From positions 1 to 60,982 of the forward strand of contig CAYTXG010000012.1 of assembly GCA_964441025.1 (NCBI GenBank): 60,982 bases of DNA, given 5' to 3'. A program made the position numbers and the translations under genes. Positions 17,147 to 24,693 of the stretch are shown here, one piece after another. Under the pieces are notes generated by a model that was given only the letters and a program-made list of their open reading frames with translations, had not been told where the DNA came from and ran no database searches. The first letter of the stretch is position 1, and each line of letters opens with the position of its first letter. The stretch is from JAAZIN01 sp964441025. GTDB taxonomy: Bacteria; Bacillota; Dethiobacteria; DTU022.

Positions 17147-17821
17147 TTATTTCTTCCTCTCACCAAAAAGGGCGGTGCCAATGCGCAGCAGCGTAGCCCC
17201 CTCCTCAACAGCCACGGCATAATCGCCGGTCATCCCCATGGAGAGCTCCTTCAACTCCATCCCCGGCCGCGCATGGGCCTTCTGGAGTTCTTTTAGCCGG
17301 CGAAATACAGGCCGTGTCTCCCCGGGGTCGGCATGATAAGGAGCCATGGTCATAAGCCCCTTTATCCGGACCCGCGGCAGTTCACGAACCGCCTCCAGAA
17401 AATCGGGGAACTCATCCTCTGATAGGCCGTATTTGCTCTTTTCGCCGGAGATGTTCAGCTGGACCAGGCAGTGTGCTGTCAGATCAAGCTGCTCCGCCCG
17501 CCGCTGCAGCGCTGCAGCCAGGGGAAAACGGTCCAGCGAATGTATGAGGCTGAAGGAGACAAGAACATCCCTGGCCTTGTTTGTCTGGAGATGACCGATA
17601 AAGTGCCAGTTAAGCCCGGGAAAAAGTGCCAGTTTGGGCTTCGCCTCCTGAAGCCGGTTCTCCCCAAAGTCGCGCAGCCCCAAAGCAGAGGCCTCCCGGA
17701 TCTCATCGGGGCCTACCGTTTTGGTCACCGCCACCATGCGGATCTCAGAAGCGGAGCGTCCTGCACGCTGCGCCGCCTCGGAAACAACCTTCCGTATGTC
17801 CTGCAAATTATTAGATATCAT
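17147..17821 (-). CDS. yggS: PLP homeostasis protein (YggS/YlmE/PLPBP family)
   Basis: A 224-residue fold-type III PLP-binding protein without known catalysis that buffers pyridoxal phosphate and affects amino acid pools. The PLP lysine is in VAVTKTV (Lys34), DFGENRLQEA follows near 52, WHFIGHLQTNK is near 72-82, and SMGMTGDY near 194-201 binds phosphate. ATG 17821 opens the gene. Downstream is yggT; upstream is the HlyD-like gene. In Bacillus, ylmE sits in the division cluster beside sepF. Confidence 0.94.
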   Translation of the reverse strand: MISNNLQDIRKVVSEAAQRAGRSASEIRMVAVTKTVGPDEIREASALGLRDFGENRLQEAKPKLALFPGLNWHFIGHLQTNKARDVLVSFSLIHSLDRFPLAAALQRRAEQLDLTAHCLVQLNISGEKSKYGLSEDEFPDFLEAVRELPRVRIKGLMTMAPYHADPGETRPVFRRLKELQKAHARPGMELKELSMGMTGDYAVAVEEGATLLRIGTALFGERKK

Positions 17822-17892
17822 TGCCCGTCACCTTTTTCAGGATTGTAAATCCGCTGACTAGCCCATTATACCCCAATTGCCCGGAGAGAGCA

Positions 17893-19044
17893 TCAGTTCA
17901 GTCGCCGGCCCTCCTCAACAAGCTCAGGCCGCGCAATGACCATACTTCCAGGTTCAAGACCCTCAATCATGGCCTCGCCGCCCTGAACCCGGATCACATC
18001 AACGTCTTTGAATTTAACCCGTCCGCCCTGGTTCAGAAAAACACCGGCACCGCTGCCGCGCTCCACCAGGGCTCCGGCCGGTATGATCACCCCCTGGCGG
18101 CGATCAAAAATAAGATCCGCTTTTAACCGGCGCAGATCCTCGCAACCGGCGAGCTGCCGGTTTATGGAGTACGCCAGCCGGACTTGCTCACTATCTGCAT
18201 CAATGTCCACAGAACAGAGCACCGCAGGGATAGGTGGACCCGGCGCTGCTGGAAATTCTAAATAAACATTATCCCAGACCGCTGCGATCCTGCCCTCTTC
18301 CAGGGGCAGCAGAATTTGATAGGACCACTGCCAGTTGTCAACTACTTTCATAATAGGCTGATCTTCCTCCACATAGAGTCCGGCAATTGCTTGAAAGGGC
18401 TTTTTTTCCGCGGCGGCATATTCTTCCTCTGTCAGATATATCCTGTCGCCGGGATTCTCCCATCCATCCAACCGGTGCAGCAGGAGCCCCGCCTGGGGCA
18501 GCGTCAGGATCACCCTTTCATGCAGCCAGGGCGGTATCTCCCCACTCAGAATAAAAGGAGCCTCTGGATCATCCTCCGCTTCACCGCCAGCAATGGCAAC
18601 CAGCCACTTTCTGATTTTTTCCCAGAGCGCTTCAGCCCGCTCCACCTCATCTCCCTGCAGCTTCTGCAGCTCTGCAGGTGTGAGCGGCGCCAGGACTGCT
18701 GCGGCAGCGCCGGCGGCGGCCCTCTCACCCGACGGGGCCAGCTCGGCAATGATCCCCGAACAGGGCGCCTGGAGCAGCAGTTCCTGCCTGGCGATCATCC
18801 CCTCCACCTCTATGCGCTGCTCCATGCAGCCCTCAGAAGCGGCGACTATCCTGAGCCGCCGGGCCAGGATAAAGGGCCCCATCCAATGATAACCGGCCTG
18901 CAATACCAGCAGAACAATCAAAATTATAATTATGTAGTATGCCGCCGCCTGCCCGAAACGGGCAAAGCGGCGCCCCTCTCCAGGGAGCACCTCCAGGTGG
19001 CGGCGGTCGGCTCCTGCAGCGGAGCGTCGCCTGCGCCGGCTCAA
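17893..19044 (-). CDS. HlyD-like membrane-anchored adaptor protein
   Basis: A 383-residue protein with a basic N-terminus, one membrane helix near residues 33-52 and a long extracytoplasmic part. The segment after the helix (LQAPCSGIIAELAPSGERAAAG, about 91-112) resembles the lipoyl/barrel-sandwich half-motif of HlyD/RND adaptors. VEDQPIMKVVD and the C-terminal GVIIPAGALVERGSGAGVF segment fit adaptor beta domains. No transporter gene is adjacent, so a role in efflux is doubtful. Its position in the ylm division block suggests an envelope or septal function, which is inference. TTG 19044 overlaps the pgeF stop (TTTGA). Confidence 0.7.
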   Translation of the reverse strand: MSRRRRRSAAGADRRHLEVLPGEGRRFARFGQAAAYYIIIILIVLLVLQAGYHWMGPFILARRLRIVAASEGCMEQRIEVEGMIARQELLLQAPCSGIIAELAPSGERAAAGAAAAVLAPLTPAELQKLQGDEVERAEALWEKIRKWLVAIAGGEAEDDPEAPFILSGEIPPWLHERVILTLPQAGLLLHRLDGWENPGDRIYLTEEEYAAAEKKPFQAIAGLYVEEDQPIMKVVDNWQWSYQILLPLEEGRIAAVWDNVYLEFPAAPGPPIPAVLCSVDIDADSEQVRLAYSINRQLAGCEDLRRLKADLIFDRRQGVIIPAGALVERGSGAGVFLNQGGRVKFKDVDVIRVQGGEAMIEGLEPGSMVIARPELVEEGRRLN

Positions 19045-19889
19045 ATATTTCCCGCCTCTCGCAGGGCGATAAGCCCCATCATCCGGCCTGTTTTCCCTTT
19101 TTCACGCCGGTAGGAATAAAACAGGTCGGGCCTGCAGGAGGTGCACCAGCAGCCCCCCGGAGCCAGGTTTCCGGCCACGATCCCGGCGTGGCGCAGCTGG
19201 GCTTCGTTTATAGCCCCCAGATCCAAATGAAAAGCCCCTTCGGCATCTTCCCAGAGATAGGGACGTCCCCCCCAGCCCGCCCCGCCGAAGTTTTCCGCCA
19301 CCTCTTCGCCCACAGTATAGCAGCGGCCGCAGATGCCCGGGCTGATAGCCGCCAGCATTGAGGCAGGCCTGGCCCCAAATTGACACTGCAGCCTGGCTAT
19401 GATCCGCGCAGCCATGTTTTGCAGCGTGCCGCGCCATCCGGCGTGGGCCAGCGCCACCGCCGCCACATCGGGAGCGGCGATAAATAGAAGGGGGCAATCG
19501 GCGGCATAGCCCGTGAGCGGCACATCCGGGGCCGCTGTCACCAGGGCATCGCCCTCGCCCAGGAAGCTGTGCGGCACGGCGCCGCGCCCGCGATCTGCCG
19601 GTCCGGCCTCCCTTATCTCCACTCCATGCACCTGGATGGCGGCCACGGCCTCATCGGGATGAAAACCCCAGAGCTGCAAAAAACGGCGCCTGTTTTCGAG
19701 AACAAGGTTGAATTCGTCCCCGGTATGATATGCAGTATTCAGCGAGGCCATCGCCCCTTCGCTGCAACCGCCCACCCGCGTGGAAAAAGCATGTACCAAA
19801 TTACCATACCCGGCCAGCAACGGCGACTGCAGGTATTGAATTCCCCCGCGCCCGTAAATTTGAAAGCCCTTATCTACATCTGTCTTCAT
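19041..19889 (-). CDS. pgeF: Peptidoglycan editing factor PgeF (YfiH/YlmD, laccase-domain protein)
   Basis: PgeF-type proteins remove L-Ser misincorporated in place of L-Ala in murein stem peptides in E. coli; older annotations call them polyphenol oxidase or purine nucleoside-acting enzymes. The His/Cys/His zinc site is visible as QVHGVE, YAADCPLL and AHAGWRGT, followed by ISPGICGRCYTVGEEV. ATG 19889 overlaps the nrdG stop as ATGA and has GGTGGAG eight bases upstream, so it is preferred over GTG 19898. The zinc-ligand motifs are intact. It matches ylmD of the Bacillus ylm cluster. Confidence 0.92.
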   Translation of the reverse strand: MKTDVDKGFQIYGRGGIQYLQSPLLAGYGNLVHAFSTRVGGCSEGAMASLNTAYHTGDEFNLVLENRRRFLQLWGFHPDEAVAAIQVHGVEIREAGPADRGRGAVPHSFLGEGDALVTAAPDVPLTGYAADCPLLFIAAPDVAAVALAHAGWRGTLQNMAARIIARLQCQFGARPASMLAAISPGICGRCYTVGEEVAENFGGAGWGGRPYLWEDAEGAFHLDLGAINEAQLRHAGIVAGNLAPGGCWCTSCRPDLFYSYRREKGKTGRMMGLIALREAGNI

Positions 19890-20389
19890 AGTATCCACTC
19901 CACCGCCGCTTCCCTTTCCAGGGAACAGGGCAGATCGATAAGACGCTGATTGCGCGATCCGCGAAAGGGAAGCGTCAGATCGCGCGCCTCGCGGACATAG
20001 GGGCCGTCCACGAGCAGCAGCGCCGCTTCAAGCAGCTGAATAGTAGAGGGATCACCCTTCCCCCTTTGCAGCAGTTCCTCAAAGGTAAAACCGCTGTACA
20101 GCACCAGGTTCAGCCCGAGGTCGCGGATCTGCTTCGCCAGGGGAGCCAGGGCGGCGGCCTGTTCAAAAGGCTCTCCGCCGGAGAAGGTCACCCCATCGAT
20201 CCCCCGGGCGCATTTGATTTGCGCCAGCAGCCCCTCCGCCTCGACCTCTGTTCCTCCAAAAGGATCATGGGTTTCCGGATTATGGCAGCCGGGGCAGCGG
20301 TGCGGGCAGCCCTGAACATACACAGACAGGCGAACACCCGGGCCGTCGACAGTTGACTCCGGAACCACCCCGGCCAGGCGCAGCTTCAC
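19886..20389 (-). CDS. nrdG: Anaerobic ribonucleotide reductase activating protein (radical SAM)
   Basis: NrdG uses a 4Fe-4S cluster and S-adenosylmethionine to install the glycyl radical in NrdD. The cluster motif CPHRCPGC near 28-35 has the expected CX3CX2C spacing, with TFSGGEPFEQ near 69-78 as the SAM-binding motif. At 167 residues it has the normal size. GTG 20389 overlaps the nrdD stop, indicating coupled translation with its substrate protein. The enzyme is oxygen-sensitive, which supports an anaerobic lifestyle. Confidence 0.95.
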   Translation of the reverse strand: MKLRLAGVVPESTVDGPGVRLSVYVQGCPHRCPGCHNPETHDPFGGTEVEAEGLLAQIKCARGIDGVTFSGGEPFEQAAALAPLAKQIRDLGLNLVLYSGFTFEELLQRGKGDPSTIQLLEAALLLVDGPYVREARDLTLPFRGSRNQRLIDLPCSLEREAAVEWIL

Positions 20390-22476
20390 TGCACCTCGCG
20401 CGGTCCAAAATGGGGCCGCCTCGCTTTCAGTTCATTGCGCTTCGCTTCATTAAAGCGTTCATCGGTGGTCAGGTAGCCGGTAATGCGGCGAATCCGCCGT
20501 ATAGCGGTGCTGCCGCACTGGGGGCAGCTCTCATTGAAAACACCGCTGAAAGCGCAGCTGCAACATTCATCAACAGGATAGTTAATTCCGCCGTAGCCCA
20601 CATCGGAAGCGGCCATCAGGCGGACTATCCTGTCGACAGCCTCAATATTGTGCAGCGGCGGCGCCTCCAGCTCAACATAGCTGATATGGCCGGCGTTGCA
20701 AAAGCGGTGAAAAAGGCCTTCCCTCTCGATTTTATCCGTCATGGAGGTGGCATAGCTCACCGGCAGGTGAAAGGAGTTGGTGTAATATTCCTTGTCCGTG
20801 ATCCCCGGCAGCACCCCAAAGCGCTCCCGGTCGATCTTCACGAAACGCCCGGAAAGGCCCTCCGCCGGTGTAGCCAGCAGGACAAAATTGAGATCATATT
20901 CCTCGCAGAACTGCTCGCACCGCCGGAACATATGATCGGCAATTCTAAGGCCCAGCTGCAGCGCCTCCTTGTCCTCGCCATGATGTTTACCGATAAGCAG
21001 CTGCAGCGTCTCGGCCAGGCCAATAAAGCCGATGGCCAGAGTGCTGTGTTTGATAGCCTCACCAATCTGATCATCGGGAGCCAGATTTTCAGAGCCCAGG
21101 TAAAGCCTTTCACCCATCAGAAAAGGCAGATCTTTGACCCGCAGCCTGGAGATCACTTCAAAGCGATGTAGCAGCTGCCGGGCGGCAAGAAGAAGAAGCC
21201 TGTCCAGCTCGACAAAGAATAGCTCCAACCCCCCGCGGCTTTCAAGGGCTATGCGGGGCAGATTCAGTGTAGTAAAGGCAAAATTGCCCCGCCCTGCCGA
21301 CACCGCAGGGCCGTGGCGGTTGGCAATGACGCGGCTGCGGCAGCCCATGTACGCAACCTCATCACCGTATTTTCTGTTGAAGGTGCTGTCCATGAAGCTG
21401 AAGGTGGGGTTCATCCGGCGTGCAGCCGCCTTCAGGGCAAGGCGATAGAGATCGTAGTTGGGATCATCGGGGCTGAAATTGGTTCCCTTCTGGATCCGGA
21501 AAACGAGGTTGGGAAAAATGGGACTCTCCCCCCGCCCCAGCCCGCGGTAGAAGGCCTTGAGGACAGCCCCGGTAACGGCCCTTCCCTCGGCGGAAATATC
21601 GGTCCCCAGATTGATGGAGGAAAACGGAGTCTGGGCGCCCGCCCGTGAATGCATGCTGTTGAGGTTGTAGATCAACCCCTCCATGGCCTGGTAGATCTCC
21701 CCTTCATCGGGCTGCTCCTTCAAGGAGCGAATGATCTCGCCCATGCTGCGGTCAAAATGGGGGTAACTCTGCCCCCCAAACATATCATTCTGATTGCTCT
21801 GCAGGATTATGGCGGCCTGAGCCGCAGCCGAAGCGATCCTTTTTGGCGGCCGGATGTAACCGTAGCCGGTGTTGAAGCCTTCCCTGAGCAGCCTGGCCAG
21901 ATCGATCTGAAGACAGTTTAAAGTCTTGCTGTAGTAGTCGAGATCGTGTATATGAAAAGAACCATCCATATGCGCCCGGGCAAAATCCTCGGGCAGCAGG
22001 TTGCTCAAGTAGTACTTTTTGCTCGCAGCCATGGCAATCTGCAGCATTTTTGCCGAAGGAGAATTGCTGATATTGGCATTCTCCCGACTCGTCTCCACGA
22101 GAATTTCCTTCACAACATCCATCAACTCGGATTTGGCTTCACGAATCCGGGTTCGCCTGTCGCGGTAGAGAATGTACGCCTTTGCCGTGCGGGCATGTCC
22201 ATTTTCAATAAGCACCTTTTCCACGGCATCCTGAACCTCTTCCACTGCGGGGACAATGCCGTTGAAACCGGTTTTCTGCAGGTGTCGAATCACCTGGAGG
22301 GTTAAATTTTCGGCGATCTCCCTGTTGCTTCCCCCCACAGCCTGGACTGCCTTGAAGATGGCGTCGGTAATCTTGACGGGTTCAAAGGGAACCACCCGGC
22401 CGTCCCTCTTCCGAATATCCGTAAACGGGCTATCCTTGCAATCGTGCTCGCTGCGCAAAACAGCTTTACCACCCAT
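20386..22476 (-). CDS. nrdD: Anaerobic ribonucleoside-triphosphate reductase (class III)
   Basis: NrdD reduces NTPs to dNTPs with a glycyl radical. The 696-residue protein has an N-terminal ATP-cone (about 18-110) for allosteric control, a central barrel, a C-terminal zinc site built from two Cys pairs (CCSC and CPQC, near 640-655) and the glycyl radical loop RRITGYL near 665. ATG 22476 follows a strong AAAGGAGG site. It lies 38 bases downstream of nrdR and overlaps nrdG. No class I or II reductase is present in the window. Confidence 0.96.
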   Translation of the reverse strand: MGGKAVLRSEHDCKDSPFTDIRKRDGRVVPFEPVKITDAIFKAVQAVGGSNREIAENLTLQVIRHLQKTGFNGIVPAVEEVQDAVEKVLIENGHARTAKAYILYRDRRTRIREAKSELMDVVKEILVETSRENANISNSPSAKMLQIAMAASKKYYLSNLLPEDFARAHMDGSFHIHDLDYYSKTLNCLQIDLARLLREGFNTGYGYIRPPKRIASAAAQAAIILQSNQNDMFGGQSYPHFDRSMGEIIRSLKEQPDEGEIYQAMEGLIYNLNSMHSRAGAQTPFSSINLGTDISAEGRAVTGAVLKAFYRGLGRGESPIFPNLVFRIQKGTNFSPDDPNYDLYRLALKAAARRMNPTFSFMDSTFNRKYGDEVAYMGCRSRVIANRHGPAVSAGRGNFAFTTLNLPRIALESRGGLELFFVELDRLLLLAARQLLHRFEVISRLRVKDLPFLMGERLYLGSENLAPDDQIGEAIKHSTLAIGFIGLAETLQLLIGKHHGEDKEALQLGLRIADHMFRRCEQFCEEYDLNFVLLATPAEGLSGRFVKIDRERFGVLPGITDKEYYTNSFHLPVSYATSMTDKIEREGLFHRFCNAGHISYVELEAPPLHNIEAVDRIVRLMAASDVGYGGINYPVDECCSCAFSGVFNESCPQCGSTAIRRIRRITGYLTTDERFNEAKRNELKARRPHFGPREVQ

Positions 22477-22514
22477 TCCCCTGTTCCTCCTTTATCCCGC
22501 TCTCCTGCGTCATG

Positions 22515-22976
22515 CTATCCTCTTTCTGACAGAGCCATTTTCTCGAGTTCGCTTTTGAAAGTTTCCACATCGGGGAACTTTCGGTAAACTGACGCAAAGC
22601 GAACATAAGCCACTTCGTCTATTTGACGCAGCCTTTCCAGTACAAATTCACCGATTTCCCCGGTGCTGATTTCCCTGGTGTAACTGCTGCGCAGTTCCTG
22701 TTCCAGCTGTTCCACCAACTGCTGCCAGGCAGCAAGGGGAATATCGCGTTTCCGGCCCGCCAGAAGCAGCCCCCTAAGAACCTTGCTACCATCGAACAGC
22801 TCCCGCCGCCCGTCGCGCTTAATCACCACGAGCGGCTCCTCTTCAATTTTTTCCATAGTAGTAAAGCGGTTCGCGCAACCGTAGCATTCCCGTCTACGCC
22901 TGATGGCGGCGCCTTCCCGGGTGGCGCGCGAATCCAGAACCCGGCTGTCTTGCGTACCGCAGTATGGACACTTCAT
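22515..22976 (-). CDS. nrdR: Transcriptional repressor NrdR
   Basis: NrdR senses ATP/dATP through an ATP-cone and represses ribonucleotide reductase genes by binding paired NrdR boxes. The start MKCPYCG at ATG 22976 gives the classical zinc ribbon (CPYC and CYGC) followed by RRRREC and the cone from about residue 48. The longer frame to 23024 is rejected because it would run through the promoter and operator. The 153-residue length is typical. Two NrdR boxes lie directly upstream, so it should repress itself and the downstream nrdD-nrdG genes. Confidence 0.96.
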   Translation of the reverse strand: MKCPYCGTQDSRVLDSRATREGAAIRRRRECYGCANRFTTMEKIEEEPLVVIKRDGRRELFDGSKVLRGLLLAGRKRDIPLAAWQQLVEQLEQELRSSYTREISTGEIGEFVLERLRQIDEVAYVRFASVYRKFPDVETFKSELEKMALSERG

Positions 22977-22983
22977 CGACTTA

Positions 22984-22999
22984 ACACCTACATGTTGTA
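22984..22999 (-). promoter_or_regulatory. NrdR box, proximal
   Basis: ACACCTACATGTTGTA resembles the NrdR consensus (ACACnATATnTnGTGT-like). It lies between the -10 element and the nrdR start, 32 bases from the distal box, which is about three helical turns, the spacing expected for cooperative NrdR binding. Confidence 0.75.
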
Positions 23000-23007
23000 T
23001 TTTAGAT

Positions 23008-23036
23008 ATTATATAATACAACATCTAGTGTGTAAA
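23008..23036 (-). promoter_or_regulatory. Sigma-A promoter of the nrdR-nrdD-nrdG operon
   Basis: On the minus strand TTTACA (23036-23031) and TATAAT (23013-23008) are separated by exactly 17 bases. The distal NrdR box fills the spacer and the proximal box lies just downstream of the -10, so repressor binding would block RNA polymerase. Confidence 0.85.
23016..23031 (-). promoter_or_regulatory. NrdR box, distal
   Basis: ATACAACATCTAGTGT is a close match to the NrdR consensus and forms an inverted arrangement with the proximal box (ATGTTGTAT against ATACAACAT). It covers the promoter spacer and touches the -35. Confidence 0.8.
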
Positions 23037-23041
23037 GCATT

Positions 23042-23070
23042 TGAGTCAAGGGGACGGTGACTTTGACTCA
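23042..23070. repeat. Palindromic element with GGGGACGGT core
   Basis: Perfect 8-bp arms TGAGTCAA and TTGACTCA enclose AGGGGACGGTGACT. The core GGGGACGGT is shared with the 12411, 12511 and 23255 elements, although the arms differ. It lies six bases upstream of the nrdR promoter -35. Confidence 0.8.
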
Positions 23071-23198
23071 CCAGGTGGCCCGTCCATGATGTTATAAGGC
23101 ATTATCAAGTTGCATACAAAATTTTAAAAGCAAACCTCACCCGGAGGAATGCAATCCGCATCTTGCGCAACGGCTTTATGCCGGCCGTCAAAGATTTA

Positions 23199-23216
23199 GG
23201 CGACCCTTAGGTCGCC
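23199..23216 (-). terminator. Possible weak terminator after ylmC
   Basis: GGCGACC and GGTCGCC form a perfect 7-bp stem with a four-base loop, but no T-run follows on the minus strand, so termination would be weak at best. The rest of 23071-23254 shows nothing I can name. Confidence 0.35.
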
Positions 23217-23254
23217 CCCTGCCACCTTCAATCAACCCCGTCGGGTGGTAAAAA

Positions 23255-23283
23255 TATATCAGGAGAACCGTCCCCGTGATATA
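23255..23283. repeat. Inverted copy of the 29-bp palindromic core
   Basis: This is the reverse complement of the 29-bp start of the 12511 repeat, including the TATATCA/TGATATA arms and the GGGGACGGTTCTCC centre. It directly abuts the TAA stop of the ylmC-like gene at 23284. Confidence 0.88.
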
Positions 23284-23547
23284 TTAGTCTGAGGTGGGAT
23301 GGTCCACGAGGATGGTGTCTATGCCGATTTTCACAATTTTTTCCCAGGGTATAAGGTAGTCCTTGGAGCGGGAGAACTTCCCCCATACGCCCCCCGCCGC
23401 GGGGACAATGATCGCCTTGACCACGCCCCTTTCCAGATCAAGTTCCAGATCTTTGATCATTCCGAGCCTGCGGCCGTCATTGACATTGACCACATCGCGT
23501 TCACGCAATTCGCTGATCTTGATCAAATGGGTTCTCCCCCCCGCCAT
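23284..23547 (-). CDS. ylmC: YlmC/YmxH-family PRC-barrel protein
   Basis: An 87-residue protein with a single PRC-barrel domain: KISELRERDVVNVNDGRRLGMIKDLELDLERG, then AIIVPAA and YLIPWEKIVKIGIDTILV. Family members (YlmC/YmxH) occur only in spore formers and are annotated as sporulation proteins; the molecular role is not known. ATG 23547 opens the gene downstream of sigG and the 52-residue ORF, the same neighbourhood as in Bacillus (sigG-ylmA/ylmC region). A palindromic element abuts its stop codon. Confidence 0.88.
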   Translation of the reverse strand: MAGGRTHLIKISELRERDVVNVNDGRRLGMIKDLELDLERGVVKAIIVPAAGGVWGKFSRSKDYLIPWEKIVKIGIDTILVDHPTSD

Positions 23548-23621
23548 TTTTCTACATTATATTATAAGTCTTTCCACCCTCCCCCGCAAATCAAACATTC
23601 CCCCGGATTGCAGCTCTTTTA

Positions 23622-23651
23622 GCGGGCTGTGCTGCCGGCAGCACAACCCGC
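23622..23651. repeat. 30-nt near-perfect palindrome downstream of sigG
   Basis: Two 15-base arms meet without a loop (GCGGGCTGTGCTGCC against its complement, one mismatch). It lies between the 52-residue ORF and ylmC. It could terminate or process the sigG transcript, but no T-run follows. Confidence 0.7.
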
Positions 23652-23670
23652 CGGCCCCTACGCAACCCCG

Positions 23671-23829
23671 CTACTCCGGGTTTGTGCCCGCCGCCCGGCC
23701 CGCAGTCTGCTGCAGCAGGAGATTGTCCGGGTTGAATGCAACCACCGGCTGCGGCAGGAAAAAGAACCTTACCAGATAAATGCCGCAAAGGAGAACCATA
23801 ATACCCAGAAAGATGCCTCGCCCGCGCAT
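23671..23829 (-). CDS. Small single-pass membrane protein of 52 residues
   Basis: An ORF of 52 codons beginning MRGRGIFLGIMVLLCG. One hydrophobic helix (about 6-25) follows a basic N-terminus, and a short outer tail ends in Asn-Pro-Glu. The start is well supported: ATG 23829 follows AGGAGGG seven bases upstream, and the gene begins 12 bases after the sigG stop, so it is likely co-transcribed with sigG. I recognise no family. Its size, topology and position suggest a forespore or spore membrane protein, which is inference only. Confidence 0.65.
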   Translation of the reverse strand: MRGRGIFLGIMVLLCGIYLVRFFFLPQPVVAFNPDNLLLQQTAGRAAGTNPE

Positions 23830-23841
23830 ATCTCTACCCTC

Positions 23842-24612
23842 CTAGAGGACATGCTTTCGCAAGTGGCCCAATGCGGCCTTTTCCAGGCGCGAAACCTGCG
23901 CCTGGGAAATTCCGATCTCTTCAGCCACCTCCATCTGCGTTTTCCCGCGATAGAAGCGCATCGTCAGGATCAATTTCTCCCGTTCATTAAGCCGGGTCAT
24001 GGCCTCCTTGATGGCCAGGATTTCCAGCCAGCGCTCATCGCTGTTTTTCTCATCGCAGATCTGATCCATGACAAAGATGGGATCACCCCCGTCATGATAG
24101 ATGGGTTCAAAAAGGGAGACCGGGTCCTGGATTGCATCCAGAGCGCTGACGATCTCCTCTGATTTCAGGTTCAATTCCGAAGCGATTTCGCCGATGGAGG
24201 GTTCGCGGGAAAACCTGTTGGCCAGCACATCCCTCACCTGCAGCACCTTGTAAGCCACATCGCGCAGGGAGCGGCTGACGCGGATGAGGTTGTTATCCCT
24301 CAGGTAGCGGCGGATCTCCCCGATGATCATGGGAACGGCATAGGTGGAAAACTTGACATTCTGCGCCAGGTCAAAGTTGTCGATGGCTTTGATCAGGCCG
24401 ATGCAGCCGACCTGGAAAAGGTCGTCAACATATTCGCCCCTGTTGTTGAACCGCTGGATCACGCTGAGCACCAATCGCAGGTTGCCGCTGATCAGTTTCT
24501 CCCTGGCCCGGATGTCTCCTTTCTGCATCGCCTCAAAAAGCTGCCGCATGATTTTGTTCTTCAACACAGGAAGCTTGGACGTATTCACGCCGCAAATTTC
24601 CACCTTGTTCAT
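23842..24612 (-). CDS. sigG: RNA polymerase sporulation sigma factor sigma G
   Basis: Late forespore-specific sigma factor. The 256-residue protein has region 2 (GNLRLVLSVIQRF to IIGEIRRYLRDN), region 3 and region 4 with TQMEVAEEIGISQAQVSRLEK as the -35 binding helix-turn-helix. The N-terminal NKVEICGVNTSKLPVL is the characteristic sigma G opening and separates it from sigma F. ATG 24612 follows AAGGGG. It lies downstream of sigE, the standard arrangement spoIIGA-sigE-sigG, and may also have its own forespore promoter. Confidence 0.96.
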   Translation of the reverse strand: MNKVEICGVNTSKLPVLKNKIMRQLFEAMQKGDIRAREKLISGNLRLVLSVIQRFNNRGEYVDDLFQVGCIGLIKAIDNFDLAQNVKFSTYAVPMIIGEIRRYLRDNNLIRVSRSLRDVAYKVLQVRDVLANRFSREPSIGEIASELNLKSEEIVSALDAIQDPVSLFEPIYHDGGDPIFVMDQICDEKNSDERWLEILAIKEAMTRLNEREKLILTMRFYRGKTQMEVAEEIGISQAQVSRLEKAALGHLRKHVL

Positions 24613-24647
24613 TGTTTCGCCCCTTGCAGCTGTTTCTGAGATAACTA

Positions 24648-24676
24648 GAGTATCTCCCAGGCGGCACCTTTTATAC
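24648..24676 (-). promoter_or_regulatory. Candidate sigma F/sigma G promoter for sigG
   Basis: On the minus strand GTATA (24676-24672) and GATACTC (24654-24648), 17 bases apart, resemble the -35 and -10 classes recognised by forespore sigma factors. It fits the known autoregulation of sigG, but the match is partial. Confidence 0.4.
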
Positions 24677-24693
24677 TGCCGCCGCAGCCGGGG

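Noticed and set aside
22977..23024. Upstream start for nrdR at 23024
   Set aside because: It would translate through the promoter and NrdR boxes, and the zinc ribbon starts at ATG 22976.
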